A DNA stretch of 64,000 bases from Anastatus disparis (GCA_017163975.1 JAFFSR010000251.1:806001-870000), one strand, 5' to 3'. Numbered from the stretch's first letter, positions 38,651 through 50,956 are shown. Translations and numbers: made by a program. Notes: generated by a model from the letters alone, not told the origin.

Positions 38651-39345
38651 CTTTCTGCCTCTTTTGCGTTTATTTCATCTTCATTTTATGAGCTCCTGGC
38701 TCTAGCGAATTTTTTTTTTTTTCTCTTTTTTTTTTACTTCTCTCGCGTACACGAGACTTTATACGCGCTGAATCTTTCCCTATATATAGCTAGGCTGCTA
38801 AAGAAATTGCACACGCGCGCACACTTAATGATCTTTATTGGGTTAATAAAACAATAATTATGGTCGCGAGATGCTTAATTCGCCCCTTCTCAGAGAGGGA
38901 AGAGCCTGACTTTTTTTTATTTTGTTACTTTTTTTTTCAATCCGACCAAGTACGAAGAGAGTCGTAAGTAAATGCATCCCAGCGAGATTCATTTAGATAA
39001 ACAAAATTGAAGTTTTTCTAACGAGATTTTCAAGTTCAAAGATTGATGACCTTTGCTAATAAGGTTTCTAGGCTTTCAAGAAGCTTCTACCTTGGTAATA
39101 AATAAATTTTCAGTCATTTTTATCGTACATCCAGTAAATGAGATAATCTTAAAATAAGTTAATCATACTAAATTTTGCTCGTCTTTAAATAATGAAATTA
39201 ATTTAAACCTTGTATTACAATATAACGATGAAAAAGTATATCACTTTGATATTCGAAGAAAATTAAGAATTTCATTTATGATAATATCCTAATAGAAATC
39301 GAATACATTCTTAGACTAATTTATGGAAAATTGAATTATTTTGGT

Positions 39346-39397
39346 TATTACCCTTCCCAGAAACTTCCAATCGAGTGTTTTAATCATAAGGGTAATA
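39346..39397. repeat. Inverted repeat with 10-bp perfect stem
   Basis: TATTACCCTT (39,346-39,355) and AAGGGTAATA (39,388-39,397) are exact inverses with a 32-nt loop. A second hairpin, AGCTTTC-TTT-GAAAGCT, follows within 10 bp. It could be a small MITE remnant. Confidence 0.5.
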
Positions 39398-40731
39398 TAG
39401 AGCTTTCTTTGAAAGCTTATGAATATCCAAAATATTGAATTTTATTTTATATGCGTTTTGACATAAAAATTATGGTAACCTTCTCATTATGAACAGGCCA
39501 GTAACGCACAGTTAGTCATTGAAGTTAGTGATAGAAGATCAAATTGTGAAGATTAATATAAATGCATTAATTAATAACATTTTTTATTCACATGTTTATC
39601 AGTTATTCTATTTATCCATTTTAAGTTTAAACTTTGAATCAGCAAGAAAATTAATTTCGAACATTTTGAGATTATATTATTCCGAAAAAGATATATGAAA
39701 TATTTAACCAAATACTAGACAATTTTTTGTATTCAGAACATTTATGATATTACATTTTTTACTAGGGTACTTCTTAACCGTTAACTCTTTACTCGTAAAG
39801 GCACTAAATTCGAGTAGGTTAAATTTGATAAATAATTCATTTTTTTGCATTTTTACGCCTTCATGTATACAGTTATAGAATCAAATGATTGTCCACGTAT
39901 GTGATGATCCTTTTGACGCTATGTAACATGTCTATAGCCTTAGCTATCTAATGGCTCAGGGCGCGTATACGCGATATCGAAAATTAAATCTACTGATTTC
40001 CATTAAAATCAAATCGCCCGCAGTGCGCTGGATAGAATAGCTGCTTCCTTCTCATAAATTTGCGATAAGACATCGCCAAGAGGGTATGTACGTATAAACT
40101 TATGTACATACCGTACCCAATTGTCACGAAAATTTAAAACGCAAATATTAAAACTCTAAGCATCTCCCTTAGGACGTACTTAAGAATATGTAGATATGAC
40201 GGAAAACTAAAAATTGTTTCTTCAATTTTTAATTTTCATTACATAAATTTGGGAACACTATTTATTATAATATAACCTGTAAGCTTAATATGTCATGATG
40301 CCTTAAACATACACTCGGTCATATCATATTTCAATATTGATTTTCATGCTTTCTTTTCAAGAAAAAAAAAAGAACAAACTCGTCTAGTTTTGACAAATTC
40401 TTCCATTACATTAATTTGACTTTCTATTAACCAAACGATCGTTCAATAATTACCGATTTAGTCCAATTCAAAGTAATGCAAATAAGATTCAAAGTATTCT
40501 GCAAACTGGTTTTTATGAAGCGCTTTTCCAGTTAAATTTTATTTTTTCCACTTCCATATATTCCTAATCGAGATTCCAATATTTCTCATTTGCTTTTCAT
40601 CGGCACCTGACTATACTCCGCTCAGATTTATAGCATTCTAGTAACTTGACCAGCCTGTACTAATGACGTTGAGACACGCTATCTCTTCCCCCTTTTTTAG
40701 CTTGCTCAAAAAAAAAAAAAAATAAATAAAT

Positions 40732-40871
40732 AAATAGTATATTACACACCAAGGGAGGTAAAGTACTGGCGAGTCCATAGCACATATAATTGCCACCTCG
40801 AGCCGAAGGCGAGGGTGGCAAATATGTGCTATGGGCTCGCCATTTTACCTCCTGTGGTGTGTATACTATTT
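40732..40871. mobile_element. GC-rich fold-back palindrome 1 (about 70-bp arms)
   Basis: The left arm 40,732-40,800 and right arm 40,810-40,871 are near-perfect inverses. Paired blocks are AATAGTAT/ATACTATT, ACACACC/GGTGTGT, GGGAGGTAAA/TTTTACCTCC, TGGCGAGTCCATAGCACATA/TATGTGCTATGGGCTCGCCA and TTGCCACCTCG/CGAGGGTGGCAA, with a loop of about 9 nt. The segment is far GC-richer than its surroundings and is preceded by an A-rich run. The differences between arms are few, so it is young or under constraint. Type: fold-back element or MITE, family unknown to me. Confidence 0.75.
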
Positions 40872-40956
40872 TTCGCCATACCCGGGCCGAAAATACAACT
40901 TTTGTTTTTCGGTGCCGGGACGAAAGTTGTGCTTTCGGGCAGGGTATGGCGAAAAA
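40869..40956. mobile_element. GC-rich fold-back palindrome 2 (36-bp arms), abutting palindrome 1
   Basis: TTTTTCGCCATACCC at 40,869-40,883 is inverted as GGGTATGGCGAAAAA at 40,942-40,956. Inside, GCCCGAAA.CACAACTTT-type arms continue with several mismatches around a loop of about 17 nt that contains TTTTTCGGTGCCGGGA. The outer T-run overlaps the right end of palindrome 1. The two are therefore tandem and probably parts of one compound element. A plus-strand frame runs over both, but it is explained by the GC-rich repeat and is not called as a gene. Confidence 0.75.
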
Positions 40957-41689
40957 CTCTTTTTTTCATTGCACGACATTTCTAGTCTTCCCGCAGATTA
41001 AATTTAGAAAGTTCGTCGACGTTTCGCGCATTTTTTGCATTTTTATATTAGCACATTAATTTTTTATTCACTTCGATTCTTAAATTTGATAAATCAAATT
41101 AAAGCCTTAAGTGATACTTTGAGATACTTACGAACCTGTACCATATCATTTACTGTAATTACATCAATTCAGCGATGTAAACTTACTTCGATCCAGAGAG
41201 AGAGAGAAAAAGAGCTTTCTATAAAGTCGTATAGATCATTGTGATATACATTATGAATCGTTAATATTATCGGCACAAGTTGACAAATTACGCTTCACAT
41301 TAGATTTAATGTATAATACCCAGGCCTCAATTATCGTGTCGTTTAGCCATAAAATATATCGCTAAATTACATGCTGATCGGTTATTTTAATAAAATGTAC
41401 ATTTAGCTCGCGTTACAACGCGCAAATATTTTATAAAGATTCGAAGAATTCATCTCGAGCGCTGTAAATTTACAAAAAGGTAGTAATAATAATAATGACG
41501 AAACTATTTAAACTGGATTAATACGGTCCATTACTTCGATAACTTCAGCGGGCATAAAATATTTCTTCAATAGCGTTTATCTTTCATTCTTCTGACTTCG
41601 CTAAACAAGCCAAGCTATTTCAAACGTACTTTTAATACTAAGCATTTTATTTACTTTTTTTTTCTTTCATTCAACATATAATAAGACTA
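40957..41689. other. Non-coding stretch, no gene recognised
   Basis: AT-rich. Contains a minus-strand donor-like word GTAAGTATCTC (about 41,121-41,131) and a short TAA run at 41,482-41,495. No other signal seen. Confidence 0.5.
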
Positions 41690-42201
41690 GCTTCAGCAGA
41701 CGAGGAAGTGCGCGTGCAAAGGCATTGCAGCGTTTCTATATATATATACGCTTGAGCTGTAAGGGGTCAGCTAAATAAATTTTAATTCGCTCTCGATCGC
41801 GCTCTCGAGTCTTTGGAATTGAAAAAAGGGTAAGGAGTAAGGAGAATGAAGCAAAAAAAAAAAAAAAATGATAAAAAACTAAAGAAAGAAGAAAAAAATA
41901 ATGGTTGGAAACTCGCGTGTCGAGCGTTAGCAGGAGTTAGCAGGCAGGCAGCAAACACACACCGGAGCGAGATCGGTTCAGCAGCAGGAGCAGCAGGAGC
42001 AGCAGCAGCAGCAGCTAAAAAGTATAAGCGCGCTAAAGAATTTAAAGCGCTCACGCGAATGTGTCGGGATTTGTATAACGGAGCTAAAAAGGAAGCAGAA
42101 CTCGGAGAGCCAGCAAACACAGCATCGAGAAAAGAGAGCGAGAGAAAAAAGAATTCTTCTTGCACGCGGCCAACAGAGAGAAAGAGCCCAAAGAAGCTAA
42201 G
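41690..42201 (+). promoter_or_regulatory. CpG- and CAG-rich island; possible promoter / first exon ending at a donor-like site
   Basis: A TATA repeat at 41,737-41,748 is followed by GC-richer sequence, a poly-A run, an AGC repeat (41,978-42,015) and a purine-rich end. The last bases read CTAAG and then GTAATT, a reasonable 5' splice site with GT at 42,202-42,203. A 119-codon plus-strand frame (from 41,846, with an Ala run) ends within this donor. Its Lys/Ala/Arg-rich composition comes from A and AGC repeats, so I do not call it protein. CAG-rich, CpG-containing 5' UTR exons are common in insects. This interpretation is a guess that needs transcript data. Confidence 0.25.
41978..42015. repeat. 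(AGC)n / AGCAGG trinucleotide repeat
   Basis: About twelve CAG-type units with GGA-like interruptions. Confidence 0.9.
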
Positions 42202-42203
42202 GT

Positions 42204-44340
42204 AATTAGGCGATAATTAATTGTCCGATTAACGATTATCCGTTAATCTGTGCCAAGAAAATTTTCTATACCTTTTCGCCTCTTCGGCTACTCGAGCTGA
42301 TTTCTGGAATTGATAAAAATTTTGTTTTAATTCTATTTTTTTTCGTTAAAAAAAATATTTTTATTTCTATGCCATATGTACAGTTGTTACAAAAGCTCGT
42401 TTTTAACTTTTTTTATTGATTTAAATATGGTAAACTACATTTTTATCAATTTTCTTCTATTAAATATGGTTAACCGTTGCAAAAAACTTTTCTATAAAAT
42501 TAATTGGTTGCATATTAACTATTAATTGGTTTATTCAAATAATAAATGCTCAACTCATATTTCTCAATAGAATACGAATTTAAATTCGATAAAGAACAAA
42601 AACAAAATACAATAAAAGCTCGATTTAAAATGTTAAATAAGGATGAATTTTTTTTTATCTTCCACGGGTACTCCCTGAGCTACGCCGATAAATCGTAAAT
42701 TTGAAATTTTTTCTCACTCCCGGTCTTTTATTATACATTATCAGTGGGCTTTAGACGAGCCCAAGATTTTCTCACGTCTCTCTTTATGCTACTAATGCCA
42801 TTGTTCGCTTAAAAAGCCCCACCGACAATGGGTCCTGTGTGATTTTAAACACTTGCCCGTTATAAATAAAAGCGCCCGTATTACATATAGATACCTTACG
42901 CAACCAATTTTAATCTAAACGCGCAGCGTGAGTCGTGTTGTTGGTAGCGTTATTATACCAACGCAAACAACTCTTAGATATTTTTCTTCTTCTTTCAAGT
43001 TTTATTTTTCCGTTTATTATTTTTTTTTTCCAAGCTTTTACTATTCTAAAACCTGATCGCTGGTGATTTGGAGTTTGAGTTCGATGATTGATGAAAGAGC
43101 GTTTAGAGTTATGATAAATTCCTTTGCCAAGCGTTTAAATTCTGTGTAATTGTTAGTTATTGTTAGAAATATTTCTTTGTGAAGCGAGTTTCATTAATTT
43201 GCTTGTTTTTATTTCAAATCGTTTGTTGAACTATTTGCTTTGATAATATTATGAATTCTATGCCAACGTAAATACACAATCATGTATTATTAATTTTAAT
43301 ATAAATAAAAACGAATTTTTTTAATAGTCATTTATTTTATAAAAAATAAAATTAATTGGTATGAAAATTAAAATAATTTCAAGTAATTTAAACTTTAAGT
43401 CACATAGAAATGTTATATCCAATACATTTACATGCTTTCTAATGCATAAACAAGCAACATTCGTTCAATTCAATTTATTCTCAGATATAGATTACAAATA
43501 GCATATACAAAAAAAAACTATCTCCATATCAAACGATATCCCGTGAAAAATGATGAAGCAGCTGGGTCGAATTTGAAAATTAAGATCTTCAGATGTCATC
43601 TCATCATGTCGTATATATATCCTGCGCGCTACGTCAAGCTCAAGTATAATCAAATTACAGTCGTACCAAGAGCATTTCACAGCGTGAAAACGAGCTCTCA
43701 AATGGAGATTGATTGATTTGTCATTTATTATTGCCGCGATACTGTCGGTCAAGACAAGCTCGGGGCTACAAGTACTGCGCTTGTAAACTACAAAATTTAA
43801 TTTAAATGTTCGTAAAATTATGAAGACGTTGTACAGTTTGTTGAATATTAATGATTTTTTATTTTTCAAACTCGTAAGTTATGAAAATTAAAATATTCTT
43901 AATTATATGATTTAGTAAGACTGTTTTGATAAAATTATCGTAGCAACTTATTAAATAATACGGATAAAATTTTTTATAAGCATGACAGTTATTATTAATT
44001 ATAAAAAGCTTCCAAAGAGGATTTCCATTTAAAAAATGGATACGCAGAGCAATATTAACAACTGATTAAATTAGTCTGTAATTGTATTTATTTTACCGTA
44101 AAATAATAAAATAATTAAATTACAATATTTATTACTATTTTGATTAAAAAGAAAACAGTAATAGAAAAAAAAAACTGAAGCAATCCAAACGCTTAATTCT
44201 TCGAAAGACGAAAGCTTTATGGTATCGATAAAAGGATTTTGCATGTCAATTTCAATAATCGTGCAACAAGAAACAATACTGCTTTACGAGCATATTTGCA
44301 TCAATTCGTTTTATCTCGTTCTCTCTCTTTCTCTCTTTCG
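42204..44340. other. Non-coding stretch, no gene recognised
   Basis: AT-rich. A minus-strand 125-codon frame (43,492-43,869) has unbiased composition, but one frame of this length is about what chance predicts here. The patch 43,540-43,790 is slightly GC-richer and free of simple repeats, so it could be a conserved non-coding segment. Confidence 0.45.
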
Positions 44341-44526
44341 AGCTCAAGAAGAAATAAACATAAGCGAAAGAATAAAAAGCCGAGCGAAATATCGAACAAA
44401 GAGAATTACAATGAGAGAAAGAAGGAGAAAGAGAAACGCGAAGAAACGACAGGACGGAAAGAAAATAGAAGAGCGCAGAGGATAGATAAAGAAAAGAAAA
44501 AGAGCAGAAGAGAGAGAGAGAAAGGT
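44341..44526. repeat. 185-nt purine-rich tract
   Basis: The plus strand is almost all A and G (GAAAGA, GAGAAA and AAAGAG words), ending in (GA)n. Overlapping Lys/Arg/Glu-rich frames and the Leu/Phe/Ser minus frame are composition artefacts. Polypurine tracts can form triplex DNA. Confidence 0.75.
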
Positions 44527-47500
44527 TAGCCTAATGATGATCGATGATACTTGGCGCATGGAACAATCTTACGTAAGTCTGTTGCTGCTGCTTGCTTTGC
44601 TATATATATACACACACGGCATATCTCGATGTCCAAAGCAAGTCGCGCGCCACAGGACTATAAGGCAAAAGAAAACTACACGCGCCTGTGTACGTGTGCT
44701 TTTTTAAATCTCAAAAGCTTATATTCTATAGGAAGCTTGTTACTACGTTGGAGACAAAGTCAAGATCGCATTCGTCGTGACAAGACGTTTTTCAGCTGTT
44801 GTTGTTGTTGGTTTTTTTTTTATTCTTTTTTTTTTTAAATTTTTCTCTTCGACCATTTTATAGTTAGTCATTAGTCTTCTTATTAGGTTAAAGTCGCTTA
44901 CGGGATATCAATCCACTGATAAATTAGAGATTTAATTAATCTTTTTTTTTTTCTCCTCATTCTATTCTGACAAGGCGAAGCTTTAAATTTCTCTTATTAA
45001 TTTAAAAAAAAGAACTTGGCCATTAAATGTTGAAAAATAGATAGAAAAAAAATCTAAATAAATAATCATTATAAACCTGTAATGACAACGTTATTGAAAC
45101 GGATTCTTTTATTATTATTATTAGCAAGAATTTGATTGAAATGATAAATGTAATTTTTAAACAAATTCCTTTAGAATTTTATTTAATTAATGAAAGAGTA
45201 ATATTTGTTTATTTATTTCCGATAATCAAGTACACATCTAAAAGAAAAGTTGTTTGTATCAAGTTTTTAATTAAGATACACGGCAACAAATAAGATGATA
45301 AAATATAAAAAGAAATTCAAAAATTTATATGTAACCGAACTAATTATGCAGAAAAATAATCTCTAGTAGTTTCACTGTAGTCCGATCTGTAGTAGATAAA
45401 ATTTAATTTGTCAAGTTTTTTTCTTTTCTTTTTACTTGCCTTTTTTTTTAAACATGGGTAGTTGTCGTTCAAGTATAGCATTAAATATCATCGTGAAAAG
45501 TTTGTTATAAAACATTCAAGAAGACATATAATGTTACTTTAAATTACACAATGTGACGAACGATCATTAAGCTAACTTTTAGAAGAAAAAAAAGAAAGAA
45601 AGAGAAAAAGATCGTATAATCAAACATCATTTAAAGCATGTGTCTATAAGCAATGATCTTTCCTTAGGATTGAAAGACTAATTAATTAGCCGATGAAAAC
45701 TGTCGTTTTTCTTCTCTACCGTCGTCGGAGTATAAATAAACGAAGAGAAAAAAAAAAAGCTGAAAATCCTGCATTTAAATCCTTTTATGTTATACTTTTG
45801 AAAACTTGCAATAGCTTACATAAAAGCCTTCGATAAATAAAGAAGAGAGAAAAAAAAAAGAAACAGATCTTAAACCGTAATTAAGTATCTTTGAGAAAGT
45901 CCAAAAAAAGCTACAACTTTCGACACAGACTTAATAAAGCTGTCGTGTAACCGCGTGCACAAGAAAAGCCGTAATAACAAATTTTGCGAAGCTGTTAGAT
46001 GAGTCTTGTCGCGTTTTCGCGTTCGATCCTTATACTGCGCTCTTTCTCTCTTAGCGACGAATTGCGCAATATTTAAGCGGCTATTTGACGACTATGACGA
46101 TCGAATGGAAAAGAGAGAAAAAATGTTAACGCATATATAGTTATGTTGACAAGTTGAAAAATCTTAAAAAGGCGCGTGCCTCTGTCTTAGCGAAAGGGGG
46201 ATGTCACGCGTGGCGCGGTGCGATTTTTCTAAGCTTCCAGCTGTTTAAAGTTTTTTTTTTTTTGCTTATTTCTCCCTCCACGGAGTAATACATTAAAGTT
46301 TGGCGGTGGTTAGAATGGTAATCTATGAGGTGATATACCAGTATGGTAATTTAATTGAGAGTTGAATAAGCTTTTAGACAGATTAATTGGATTTTTGAAC
46401 TTGACTTGCGTGGTAGAGCAGGAAATGTTGTTCATGCTGCGTTTAATGAATTAAGTCATCTTTTTTTTTTTTATATTTCATTTTATTATGTTTTATTTTA
46501 TTTTTTTTATCATTTTTTGAAAAAGCTTGAATTCAAGTTTAAAAAGGAAGTTACAAAGTGTGTAGCTGCAAACATAAATCAAATTTTAAATGTAATTTAG
46601 ATTGCAAATTATCGAAATTTCAAAAAGTTAAAATGCAAATTAAGGAAAATATTATTTTGCATGTATCGCTGTGCCTCGTGCATTTCGTATAAATAAAATT
46701 GAAATCTAATCTTTGTCAATAAAATTATAGGTGTCCTGTTTAACAATTTTGAAATTTTATTAAATCATTTTGATTCAATTCCGCGATGATAATAACTGCT
46801 TTATAAACATAGGCTCGTATCATGTACAAAAAGTCAACGATTTTATCTCTCGCATATTCAACGATCCAACCTTCAATTCAAGCATACATATTCAAAGGAA
46901 TCTTTAAAAAAAAAAAAAAAAAAGAATTTCGAAATCACAGCTAAATAAGTAGCAGAACCCTCGTACAATACAAAATATAGATAATTGCGTAAAAAAAGGG
47001 CAACAAAAGAGCGTGGCTACAATCATCCTGATCTTTATGATCCACATTGAGGAGTTAAGAAACAAAAAAAAGTGAGCTCTTAACATATGCAATCATGGCA
47101 CATCAAGCCCTTCATAAAAGTCGGAAAAATTAAAGAGCGCCAAGTAGACTATAAGAAAAGAGAGAGAATGAAAGAATAAAGGTACTTTGGGTATACATAT
47201 ATATACGTTGGTAAGCGATCTTTCCTCCTTATAGCTATGTGATTTCGTATAGGAAGGAAAAACGATGCGGCTGCTCGGTCGCGCGCGCTATTCGCCAAGA
47301 CGTTAACGCGCGTGTTTAAAGCCAGCACGCGTATATAATACATTCTTCGCTATATAACCCAAGTATACATACATTTAAGTGTATATATATATATAGAAAG
47401 AGAGGGATAGAGAAGGCATATATGTGTGTGTGTGTGTGTGTGTTAAGAAAAGGAGTACTTTATAATTCGCTAGTATGCGATATGCCAGTAGTTTCGCGGC

Positions 47501-48488
47501 TGATTTAGCGTGATTGCCCACGCAAAGCCACTTATTCTTCGTCTCTCTATGCGCGCACACGCCTCTCTTTCGTATATACGCTCCTTTTTCTATATGTATA
47601 GAATTCTTTCTTCTCGCTCTTTCTTTTATTATTTTCTTTTTTTTTGCGCTTTTTATATATCTTTCTTTTGGTTATTTCTTTCTTTCTTGTTACTCTGCTT
47701 GCACGGTATATTTTGCAACGATACCTGTACGATTACTTGTATACTGGTTAAAGGGATGCAGTGCAACAGTGAAACGTGAAATTATTTAAAGGGACAGATG
47801 TTGTTTGGTATGAGATTTTTCAATGGTGTAACATTGAAATTTTTTTTATTTAAACTATTACATAGAGAGTAAAATGTTCAGAGTTCAGAGGAATTATTCT
47901 ATATACACACACTTGACGATAAGTTTATTTCATACAGATGTACAGCATTCAATGACTTATGTGTGCAGAATTTTTGTTTTTCTTGGGAGTTAAAAAAGGT
48001 TAATGAATCATAGCACATATTGAGCCTGAAAATACACTCGAATAATTTTAAACATATAATCATGCGATTGATCCATCCGATACTTATATTTTCATTAATT
48101 TATTTTTATACTCTATCTGCTCTCTTCCTCTTGAAAATTGGATTGAAAATACACGAAATGAATTTATTGATTTGTTAAAAAAAGTTTATAGAAATTTAAA
48201 AATAATAATCTATCATCGCAACGCCGGCTACTTAGTACGCTTTAAACTTATTGCGCGTGACGACAGACAAGCTGATAAAAATTAATTGGCAAGAAAAATA
48301 AAAAGGTACGAAAAGATCGTGTTGCTGCGATGCAGAAAACTGGACAATATAGCTTCATATACTAAAGATGTTATTACGCTCTATATACAATTACTTCGAG
48401 TATAAGCCTACCGTTTTCCAACGATCCAAATGAATGATTTTAAAATTGATTTCAGATTATATTATAGATGGTTAAATAGATTTTTTTT

Positions 48489-48491
<3 letters not shown>
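44527..48491. other. Non-coding stretch, no gene recognised
   Basis: AT-rich. Has (GTT)n near 44,796-44,810, a GC-rich word AAGGGGGATGTCACGCGTGG near 46,195, (TA)n at 47,383-47,394, (GT)n at 47,422-47,443 and pyrimidine runs at 47,620-47,690. Confidence 0.5.
47422..47443. repeat. (TG)n microsatellite
   Basis: About eleven TG units. Confidence 0.9.

Positions 48492-48528
<37 letters not shown>
48492..48528. repeat. (TA)n microsatellite, 37 bp
   Basis: Eighteen TA units, among the longest in the window. It explains the Ile/Tyr frames on both strands. Confidence 0.95.
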
Positions 48529-48533
<5 letters not shown>

Positions 48534-48933
48534 TCCGAGAAAAATGTGTACGTGTATTGAAGAAAAGTCCAATATACTTGTGCGAGTATGCAATATCCTC
48601 ATTTCGTTCTTTATCCACGTAATAGAGCAAAGTTTGAATCTCGTTATTGCAAAAGGGAAAAAAAAAACGCTTCGATATAATTGATTGGCTCCCATACACC
48701 AGGAGTTGGAAATAAAAAAAAAAGAAATATATATAGAGAGAGAGAGAAAAAAAAGAACTAAATAAGCGTATAACGCCGTAGAAAATCAAAAAGTTGCCGC
48801 TGCTATACGGGGCTGCCGATTAGGAAACGAAATTACTATATAGAAGAAAGTAGAAAATGCTCCTTGCTCTCTCGGATAATCGCGCGTCGATTAAAATACC
48901 ACGCGCTCACGAGTGCAAGAGCAAAAGCAACCA

Positions 48934-48954
48934 AGCAGCAGCAGCAGCAGCAGC
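48934..48954. repeat. (AGC)n microsatellite in a GC-richer patch
   Basis: Seven AGC units within 48,880-49,045, a CpG-containing segment (GCGCGTCG, CCCGCGCG, GGCGGGGACGATCGATCGG) that resembles the island at 41.7-42.2 kb. Confidence 0.85.
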
Positions 48955-49642
48955 TTTAACCCGCGCGTAACAATTTTCCAAGGGACTCAGAATTTCTAGT
49001 AGCGATAAATCGCTGTAGATACGCAAGCGTTGGCGGGGACGATCGATCGGTTACAAGAAACGAGTTCTATATATTTTCAACTATACAACAACCCAGCTGA
49101 TCCTTACACAAACTCAAATGCTTAATCTTTTTTTTTTTCAAAAAAAATTTTTTTTTAATTCAAGCAGGCTTTTAAATTTTTTCTTTTGAAAAAAAAAAAA
49201 TAAAAGAAAATAAAAAATAAGATTTAATACATGCGTCGGGGATTTTGAATTAACTCTGACGCATTAGCGGGTACTAATTATTTTCAAATTAATTGCTTTT
49301 TTATTTTATTGGATACATATAGAAATTTTTGCATGAGCGTTTTATTAGAGAGAATTGTTTTAAAAAGCTTGGCTAATATAAGCTTCTGATAACGAGTATA
49401 TACGAGAACGGAATTTAATTGCTAATAAGGATATACAAAGTATGCGCAACATAACCTGAAACTTATAATTTTATATCGTTAAGATCGTTTTGTTTTGTAA
49501 CTTGATAACTTGTATACGATTTTACCGAGAATTTACAAAATCAAACGTTATATATACACTCTTCATAGATACTTTTGACGTCATTATATACGCTTTAAAT
49601 ATCTAACCAAAAAATAAGGTTAAATAAAATAACCTCTAAACG

Positions 49643-49677
49643 CGTACTTTAACGTTCTACAAAGTACTTAAAGTACG
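49643..49677. repeat. 10-bp perfect inverted repeat
   Basis: CGTACTTTAA (49,643-49,652) and TTAAAGTACG (49,668-49,677) are exact inverses with a 15-nt loop that contains a further AAAGTA copy. Confidence 0.6.
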
Positions 49678-50703
49678 TGATGTAGTCTAAGTGTTACGTA
49701 TATTTATACATCGATGAAATACAAACTGCAATTTAATAGAATTTAATTTGATACATTTATGTTATACATTATCTTTTAAAAGGTTTTAATAATATTTATT
49801 TAATGAAAATATAAAATGATAAATTCTTTTTTCTTTAAAAAAATCTTTCTATATAGATTACGTTTATTGGGCTTGAAATTAGATTTTTAATCAGTTAAAT
49901 GTATTTCTTAATTGTAGACGAAGCCCCGCACGTTATAAGGCACACATACGTGTAATTATTGCTCATCCAGTTAACGACGTAAATTTCAAAATAAATTGTA
50001 TATTAAACATTCTCGAGAAGTTTATTGCAAATAAAAACAATTACGAGCCTTATTTCAGCTACTTTCTTCATAAGCTGTATATTCTTTATATCTATATATA
50101 TAGAAGCATGCATTCAATTAAAAAATTCTCCCGCTGTGAAACATTAGAAAAACCTATACGATTACTTAGCTATATACGATGGTATAAGTGCATCCTCTGC
50201 ACTCTCTTCTCTTCTCCAGCTGGAACATTAAAGTTTCTTGTTTCGTCTCTTAGTTCGCAATTTCATTTGCTGCGACGATACGACGTTTATTTTTTTTTTT
50301 GTTTTATTTATTTCTTTTTCATTTCACGGGGCGCCTCGTTGTAATAAATTTTCAAAAGAGCTAAAAACGGATACGGGATATATCAGCGACGGAAAGAAAT
50401 TCAAAGCGTGAAATTAATATAGTTGTTGACGTACAAAGGCGACAAGTTGTTGTTGTTGCTGCTGCTGCTTGATTATTCAACGCTTTCTGTTTAAATCAAT
50501 GACGACAATTATGTCGAGTGGAAACAAACACTTTTACATAATCTTACTAAAAGCCATAAGTAATATTCGTCGATGTGTATGTACCTGAATTGACAAACGT
50601 ATTAGATTTTTTATGATAAATTCAATTTCCATGTTATGGAAACTTTTGAAATTTCGCATAAATTATGGTAATTTACGCCCGAACTGCTTTTATGCGTTGC
50701 AGT

Positions 50704-50956
50704 CAGGAGTGGCTTTATGGTTTGTACGATCTTAGGCCCAGAGCGCTTTAGGGCCCCTTAAAAATAAATTCATATCTTATATTAATAAAGATATGCGTAA
50801 AGTAGATGATTTTCACGCAGGAAATATATTTTTTTTCAAATTTATTTAACGTCATTGTATTTATGGTATCATTACGATGCTAATTAGCGACGGAGTGCGC
50901 TTGGCACCCTTTGATTTTTTCGAACCTCATGGGCCTTTATTTAAAGACGCCCCTTG
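50704..50956. mobile_element. hAT-like non-autonomous element, 253 bp
   Basis: The left end CAGGAGTGGCTTTA (50,704) resembles the inverse of the right end, CAAGGGGCGTCTTTAAA read on the minus strand (ending at 50,956). Both fit the CAGNGGCG-style termini of hAT MITEs. GGGCC words are placed near both ends. The 8 bases outside each end, GTTGCAGT and GATACAAT, agree at five of eight, as expected for a decayed 8-bp hAT target duplication. The inside holds the 3' end of the local SINE family on the minus strand. Old and mutated. Confidence 0.5.
50841..50905 (-). mobile_element. SINE 3'-end fragment
   Basis: On the minus strand this reads CTCCGTCGCTAATTAGCATC, then ATACCATAAATACAATGACG and TTAAATAAA, matching the body and tail of the copies at 8.6, 12.4 and 62.7 kb. 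The tRNA-like head is missing. It is a truncated SINE inserted in the hAT-like element, or a tail shared by both. Confidence 0.7.

Larger units (their letters stand above)
33347..40731. other. Non-coding stretch, no gene recognised
   Basis: AT-rich with (CT)n at 36,330-36,353, pyrimidine runs at 37,199-37,236, (AAG)n at 37,423-37,441, (TTTC)n at 38,614-38,650 and a 10-bp-stem hairpin at 39,346-39,397. It has a 12-bp perfect palindrome, CGCGTATACGCG, at 39,962-39,973. No believable open frame. Confidence 0.5.

Noticed and set aside
40790..41059. 89-codon plus-strand frame
   Set aside because: Lies over the two fold-back palindromes. Its GC-rich codons come from the hairpin arms.
41846..42205. 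119-codon plus-strand frame with Ala run, and its 127-codon minus-strand shadow
   Set aside because: Composition follows the poly-A and AGC repeats. The segment is kept only as a possible untranslated exon.
43492..43869. 125-codon minus-strand frame of unbiased composition
   Set aside because: About one such frame is expected by chance in this window, and no motif, exon partner or splice site supports it.
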